From the NCBI GenBank assembly GCA_016790385.1, contig JAEUNV010000165.1, positions 1-19,734 on the forward strand: a DNA stretch of 19,734 nt, in the 5' to 3' direction. This DNA is from Zoogloea sp. Lineage in GTDB: Bacteria; Pseudomonadota; Gammaproteobacteria; Burkholderiales; Rhodocyclaceae. The position numbers were made by a program, and so were the translations under genes. The notes below the pieces were generated by a model. It was not told the origin of the DNA, did no database searches, and saw only the letters and a program-made list of their open reading frames with translations. Below, one piece after another: positions 14,054 to 19,734 of this stretch. Numbering within the stretch: position 1 is the stretch's first letter; each line of letters opens with the position of its first letter.

Positions 14054-16517
14054 GAGACTTGGCTTTCTTTCGAGGACCGTCCGCAGTGATTTTTTGCGGC
14101 TTGGCGGTTTTGGCCTTGGCTTTGACTGCCGCCTTGGGTGTCAAAGCTTCCGACGGGGGCGACGATTCTACCGCCTGATCCACCACATCGGGGCGGCCCG
14201 CACCACCCGCTCGGTGACGCCCTCCAGTTGCGGGCAAATCCGTAGCACTTGGGGATTGATCCGCGGCGTCCCGCGCATGGGCCCGCGCCGTCTTGCCTAC
14301 ACGCTCCGTTTCGCGCTCCGGGCCGCGAACCAGCCGAAAGTCGATCTTGCTGGCCTCCATATTGACTCGAACCAGTTGCACCCTGACTTGATCGGAAAGC
14401 CGGTAACGCTGGCCGGTCCGCTCGCCAACAAGGGCATGATGGGCATCATCGAAATGGAAATAGTCGCTCCCCAGATCGGAGATATGCACAAGACCTTCGA
14501 CGAACACATCGTGCAGCGCCACAAAAAGCCCGAAGGGGACCACCGCCGACACGCTGCCGTCAAACTCTTCGCCGATCCGGTCCTGCATGTAATAGCACTT
14601 GAGCCAGTTCTCCACATCCCGGTCCGCCTCATCCGCCCTGCGTTCGGTCATCGAGCAATGCATGCCGATCGCCTCCCAATCGCCGCCTTCCTGGGCCGGC
14701 ACGTAACACTGCCCCAACAAGGCCGCCTTGATGGCCCGATGAACCAAAAGATCGGGATAACGCCGGATGGGCGACGTGAAGTGGGTGTAAGCCTCATAGG
14801 CGAGACCAAAGTGACCGACGTTGTCCGGGCTATAGACGGCCTGGCGCAGGGAACGAAGCATCACTGTTTGAAGCAGTTGCAAGTCCGGCCGCGCCTTGAT
14901 GGCGTCCAAGAGACGGGCATAGTCACCAGCCCTCGGCTCCTCCCCGCCACCTAACTGGAGCCCGAACTCACCGAGAAAATCACGCAGTTTGGCAAGCTTC
15001 TCCGGCGTCGGACCTTCGTGGACACGGTACAAAGCCGGATGCTCCTGCCCCTGGAGGAATTCCGATGCACACACGTTGGCTGCAAGCATGCATTCTTCAA
15101 TCAGACGGTGGGCATCGTTACGGCTTTCCGGAACAATCTTCTCGATCTTGCCCTGATCGTCAAAGACCATGCGCGTTTCCTGTGTCTCGAAATCTATCGC
15201 TCCTCTTTTCGCCCGAGCCTTGAGGAGTACCCGGAAAAGTTTGTCCAGATTTTGCAGGTGGGGTAGCAGGCCGCCAACAATCTCGAGCGCAGCCGGCTCG
15301 CTGTCGTAGAGTGCTGCCGCAACCTGGTTATAAGTTAGGCGCGCCTTGGAAAACATTACCGCCGGATAGAAACGATACTGCTTGATCACGCCGGTCTGGG
15401 AGATCGCCATGTCGCAGACCATGCAAAGGCGTTCCACCTGAGGGTTAAGGGAGCACAGTCCATTGGAGAGCTTTTCGGGAAGCATCGGAATCACCCGACG
15501 CGGGAAGTAGACCGAGTTTCCACGGTCATAAGCCTCCCCGTCCAAAGCGGAGCCGACCGTAACGTAGTGCGAAACATCGGCAATCGCCACAACCAGCCGA
15601 AAACCCCGTCCCTGTCGCTCGCAATAAACGGCATCATCAAAATCCCGCGCCGTCTCCCCATCAATGGTTACCAGCGGAAGCGCCGTGAGGTCTTCCCTAC
15701 CCTTCCAGTCCATCTTGCGAACCTTGTCCGGCAAACGACGTGTCTGTTCCCGGGCCGCCTTACTAAACTCAAACGGCAGCTCATGCTTGCGCAAGGCGAT
15801 TTCGATTTCCATGCCCGGATCGGCATAGTTTCCCAGCACTTCAACTACCTTGCCGATAGGCTGGGCATAACGAGTCGGCTGCTGAACGAGTTCGACCACC
15901 ACCACCTGCCCTGCGCTTGCCTTCGACTTCGGGCCAGGCGCCAACAAAATTTCCTGACAGATGCGTCGATTCTCCGGTACCACCAGCGTAACCCCGTTCT
16001 CCACGAGAACGCGCCCCACCACCCGGGTATTGGCACGCTCCAGCACCTCAACGATCTTCCCCTCGGGCCGTCCACGACGATCGAGACCGGCAATGCGAAC
16101 CATCACCCGATCCCCGTGCAGCACCTCCCGCATCTCATTGGGCCCGAGAAAGATGTCAGGCCCCTCCTCGTCGGCGCTCACGAATCCATAGCCATCGGGA
16201 TGGCCCTGCACCGTGCCCCGGACCAGATCAGCCTTGGCCGGCAGCAGGTAGTCTCCGCGCCGGTTCCGCATAACCTGCCCGTCTCTCTCCATTGCAAACA
16301 GGCGGCGCTCGAAGAAGGGGATCTCGGCCTCGAGGATATCCAGCGCCACAGTCAAGTCGGAGCATGACGTCGGTACGCCGCGCTCCCCCAAGATCTGGAC
16401 GATGAACTCCCTGCTTGGCAAGGGAAAGTCGTATTTCTGCCGCTCCCTTTCGAAGAAGGGGTCGCTGCGACGCAGCTTGCTGAGTTTCTTGATGTTCTTA
16501 GTTTTCGATATTGACAC
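14046..16517 (-). CDS. rnr: Ribonuclease R
   Basis: This 823-residue processive 3'-5' exoribonuclease degrades structured RNA in mRNA, rRNA and tmRNA-mediated quality control. The N-terminal winged-helix region spans about 35-100, with cold-shock domains after it. The RNB catalytic domain holds the magnesium ligands in TIDGETARDFDDA at 284-296 (Asp286, 292, 294 and 295, equivalent to the RNase II acidic cluster). The S1 domain lies near 645-730 (EFDGSVSAVVPFGLFV). The tail of about 90 residues ends in a Lys/Ala-rich basic stretch that usually aids unwinding and ribosome contact. The start is a GTG at 16517 with no good ribosome-binding site. The conserved RSDPFFERERQKYDFPLPSR segment follows shortly, which supports a start near here. 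The start codon overlaps a divergent tRNA promoter. Confidence 0.97.
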   Translation of the reverse strand: MSISKTKNIKKLSKLRRSDPFFERERQKYDFPLPSREFIVQILGERGVPTSCSDLTVALDILEAEIPFFERRLFAMERDGQVMRNRRGDYLLPAKADLVRGTVQGHPDGYGFVSADEEGPDIFLGPNEMREVLHGDRVMVRIAGLDRRGRPEGKIVEVLERANTRVVGRVLVENGVTLVVPENRRICQEILLAPGPKSKASAGQVVVVELVQQPTRYAQPIGKVVEVLGNYADPGMEIEIALRKHELPFEFSKAAREQTRRLPDKVRKMDWKGREDLTALPLVTIDGETARDFDDAVYCERQGRGFRLVVAIADVSHYVTVGSALDGEAYDRGNSVYFPRRVIPMLPEKLSNGLCSLNPQVERLCMVCDMAISQTGVIKQYRFYPAVMFSKARLTYNQVAAALYDSEPAALEIVGGLLPHLQNLDKLFRVLLKARAKRGAIDFETQETRMVFDDQGKIEKIVPESRNDAHRLIEECMLAANVCASEFLQGQEHPALYRVHEGPTPEKLAKLRDFLGEFGLQLGGGEEPRAGDYARLLDAIKARPDLQLLQTVMLRSLRQAVYSPDNVGHFGLAYEAYTHFTSPIRRYPDLLVHRAIKAALLGQCYVPAQEGGDWEAIGMHCSMTERRADEADRDVENWLKCYYMQDRIGEEFDGSVSAVVPFGLFVALHDVFVEGLVHISDLGSDYFHFDDAHHALVGERTGQRYRLSDQVRVQLVRVNMEASKIDFRLVRGPERETERVGKTARAHARDAADQSPSATDLPATGGRHRAGGAGRPDVVDQAVESSPPSEALTPKAAVKAKAKTAKPQKITADGPRKKAKSRV

Positions 16518-16538
16518 GGATGATTTCTACTCTATAAT
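16511..16538 (+). promoter_or_regulatory. Promoter of first tRNA-Leu gene (consensus sigma70)
   Basis: A perfect TTGACA -35 box at 16511-16516 and a perfect TATAAT -10 box at 16533-16538 are separated by 16 bases. The -10 ends 12 bases before the tRNA. The -35 box lies in the first codons of rnr on the opposite strand and shares bases with its GTG start codon. Confidence 0.9.
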
Positions 16539-16550
16539 TCTTAGCTCGCT

Positions 16551-16635
16551 GCCCAGATGGCGAAATTGGTAGACGCGCTAGTTTCAGGTACTAGTGCCGC
16601 GAGGCGTGGAGGTTCGAGTCCTCTTCTGGGCACCA
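16551..16635 (+). tRNA. tRNA-Leu (anticodon CAG), copy 1
   Basis: An 85-base class II tRNA with encoded 3' CCA. The acceptor arms GCCCAGA and TCTGGGC pair, the D loop has the AATTGGTAGACGC pattern, and the anticodon stem CTAGT/ACTAG encloses TTCAGGT, giving anticodon CAG for the codon CUG. A long variable arm (GCCGCGAGGCGT) and the GGTTCGAGTCC T-arm follow. It is identical in sequence to copies 2 and 3. Confidence 0.98.
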
Positions 16636-16648
16636 GGATGTTTCGATT

Positions 16649-16677
16649 AAGCCGGTCTTTTGACCGGCTTTTTCTTT
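16649..16677 (+). terminator. Intrinsic terminator after tRNA-Leu copy 1
   Basis: A nine-base-pair stem (AAGCCGGTC with GACCGGCTT) closes a TTTT loop and runs into TTTTTCTTT. It starts 13 bases after the tRNA CCA end, so copy 1 should be transcribed alone. Confidence 0.92.
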
Positions 16678-16730
16678 GATCGTTTCGATCAGCAATGGAA
16701 GGATTCGGAAGGGTGTCAGAAGCAAGGCTT

Positions 16731-16758
16731 TTGCGCATGCATCAATTTGTTCTATAAT
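16731..16758 (+). promoter_or_regulatory. Promoter of second tRNA-Leu gene
   Basis: TATAAT at 16753-16758 lies 12 bases before tRNA copy 2, with TTGCGC at 16731-16736 after the same 16-base spacer as the first promoter. The -35 is weaker than in unit 1, and the two bases before the -10 are TC, as in all three units. Confidence 0.82.
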
Positions 16759-16770
16759 AGCGCTTTAGCC

Positions 16771-16855
16771 GCCCAGATGGCGAAATTGGTAGACGCGCTA
16801 GTTTCAGGTACTAGTGCCGCGAGGCGTGGAGGTTCGAGTCCTCTTCTGGGCACCA
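16771..16855 (+). tRNA. tRNA-Leu (anticodon CAG), copy 2
   Basis: An 85-base tRNA gene with encoded CCA, identical base for base to copy 1. It begins 220 bases after the start of copy 1. Confidence 0.98.
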
Positions 16856-16862
16856 ATTCACG

Positions 16863-16892
16863 AAAAAGCCGGTTGATTGCAATCGGCTTTTT
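16863..16892 (+). terminator. Intrinsic terminator after tRNA-Leu copy 2
   Basis: AAAAAGCCGGTTG pairs with CAATCGGCTTTTT (one G-U pair) around an ATTG loop, giving a 13-base-pair stem whose 3' side ends in a T run, followed by CGTTTT. It begins seven bases after the tRNA. The A-rich 5' arm would let it work in both directions. Confidence 0.9.
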
Positions 16893-16951
16893 CGTTTTCC
16901 GCGCCCCGCAGTCAGCAGCAGAAGAGCAGCCCGGAAATTCGATTAAATTTA

Positions 16952-16979
16952 TTGCGAAAATAAACGGATAGTCTATAAT
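16952..16979 (+). promoter_or_regulatory. Promoter of third tRNA-Leu gene
   Basis: TTGCGA at 16952-16957 and TATAAT at 16974-16979 are again separated by 16 bases. The -10 ends 12 bases before tRNA copy 3. The surrounding sequence is AT-rich and otherwise unlike the other two promoters. Confidence 0.82.
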
Positions 16980-16991
16980 TAGTTCTTCTTT

Positions 16992-17076
16992 GCCCAGATG
17001 GCGAAATTGGTAGACGCGCTAGTTTCAGGTACTAGTGCCGCGAGGCGTGGAGGTTCGAGTCCTCTTCTGGGCACCA
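16992..17076 (+). tRNA. tRNA-Leu (anticodon CAG), copy 3
   Basis: An 85-base tRNA gene with encoded CCA, identical to copies 1 and 2. It begins 221 bases after the start of copy 2. Confidence 0.98.
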
Positions 17077-17083
17077 AACACAA

Positions 17084-17121
17084 AGAAAGGCCGGTCATTT
17101 TTGACCGGCCTTTCTGTTTTT
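17084..17121 (+). terminator. Intrinsic terminator after tRNA-Leu copy 3
   Basis: A perfect 14-base-pair stem (AGAAAGGCCGGTCA with TGACCGGCCTTTCT, 17084-17097 and 17102-17115) closes a TTTT loop and is followed by GTTTTTG. It begins eight bases after the tRNA. Confidence 0.93.
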
Positions 17122-17144
17122 GTCCACACGGCGCAAAAGCACAA

Positions 17145-17183
17145 CACCCTGAATGCTGGTCTCTCTCACCGGCATTCAGGGTG
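17145..17183 (-). terminator. Hairpin terminator downstream of purA
   Basis: CACCCTGAATGCTGGT and ACCGGCATTCAGGGTG form a 16-base stem with a single T/G position, around a 7-base loop. In the minus-strand transcript it begins 22 bases after the purA stop and is followed by TTGTGCTTTTG, a broken T-run. On the plus strand no T-run follows. It faces the tRNA units, so transcripts converge here. Confidence 0.78.
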
Positions 17184-17205
17184 CAGCAGCGAACTTCGTA
17201 CCGGC

Positions 17206-19679
<2,474 letters not shown>

Positions 19680-19691
19680 GGGTAAAGCGCC

Positions 19692-19734
19692 TCAGGAAAA
19701 AACAATCAGAATGATGAGGCCAAGAACCATCGAA
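19692..19734 (-). CDS. DUF2065 (YjeT-like) small membrane protein, C-terminal end
   Basis: The last 13 codons of a gene cut by the right window edge read SMVLGLIILIVFS and then TGA, a hydrophobic tail like the second membrane span of the ~60-residue DUF2065 proteins. The assignment rests mainly on position: in betaproteobacteria this gene commonly lies between hflC and hisZ. Twelve bases separate it from the hisZ start. The sequence alone would support only 'membrane protein C-terminus'. Confidence 0.65.
   Translation of the reverse strand, partial: SMVLGLIILIVFS

Noticed and set aside
14025..14954. A long plus-strand open frame (309 codons) antisense to rnr, with similar long antisense frames at 664-1260, 2234-2917, 8765-9529 and 15567-16367.
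   Set aside because: They are mirror frames of well-supported genes in GC-rich DNA and show no motif, signal peptide or plausible start signal of their own.
16551..17076. The three tRNA copies as attachment sites for an integrated element.
   Set aside because: There is no integrase nearby, all three copies are full length, and the flanks are ordinary promoter and terminator sequence.

Overview
This window looks like chromosomal DNA of a GC-rich betaproteobacterium, most likely in or near the Rhodocyclales (Zoogloea/Azoarcus/Thauera type). The evidence is the exosortase-A exopolysaccharide locus together with the betaproteobacterial housekeeping order rlmB-rnr-tRNA-Leu-purA-hisZ-DUF2065. Genus is not determinable from what I can see.

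Region 1 (1-9508, all minus strand) is a long exopolysaccharide/PEP-CTERM operon read right to left: outer-membrane export lipoprotein, chain-length determinant, tyrosine autokinase, outer-membrane beta-barrel protein, ExeA-like ATPase, polysaccharide deacetylase, FemAB-like acyltransferase, exosortase A fused to an EpsI domain, and the start of a glycosyltransferase cut by the window edge. Three junctions are 4-base start/stop overlaps, indicating translational coupling. Together these genes would make, size, modify and export a polysaccharide. Exosortase A would process PEP-CTERM surface proteins, which usually lie elsewhere in the genome; none is seen here.

Region 2 (9708-12597) holds an outer-membrane porin-like barrel and a LolD/MacB-type ABC ATPase on the minus strand, and a divergent LolA-like periplasmic protein on the plus strand. 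It resembles an envelope lipid or lipoprotein transport module, but the expected FtsX-type permease is absent from the window.

Region 3 (12601-16517, minus) is rnr-rlmB plus an FMN-binding HugZ/PNPOx-fold gene. Region 4 (16511-17121, plus) contains three identical tRNA-Leu(CAG) genes. Each has its own sigma70-type promoter (16-base spacer, 12 bases from -10 to the tRNA) and its own intrinsic terminator, so they look like three separate transcription units. The first promoter's TTGACA box abuts and overlaps the rnr start codon. Region 5 (17145-19734, minus) is DUF2065 (partial)-hisZ-purA, ending at a strong hairpin that faces the tRNA units.

No mobile element, CRISPR array or clearly new system was found. 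The features most worth a second look are the tRNA modules and their overlap with rnr, the ABC ATPase without a permease, the Gly-Tyr tail of the kinase, and the altered C-terminus of the HugZ-like protein.
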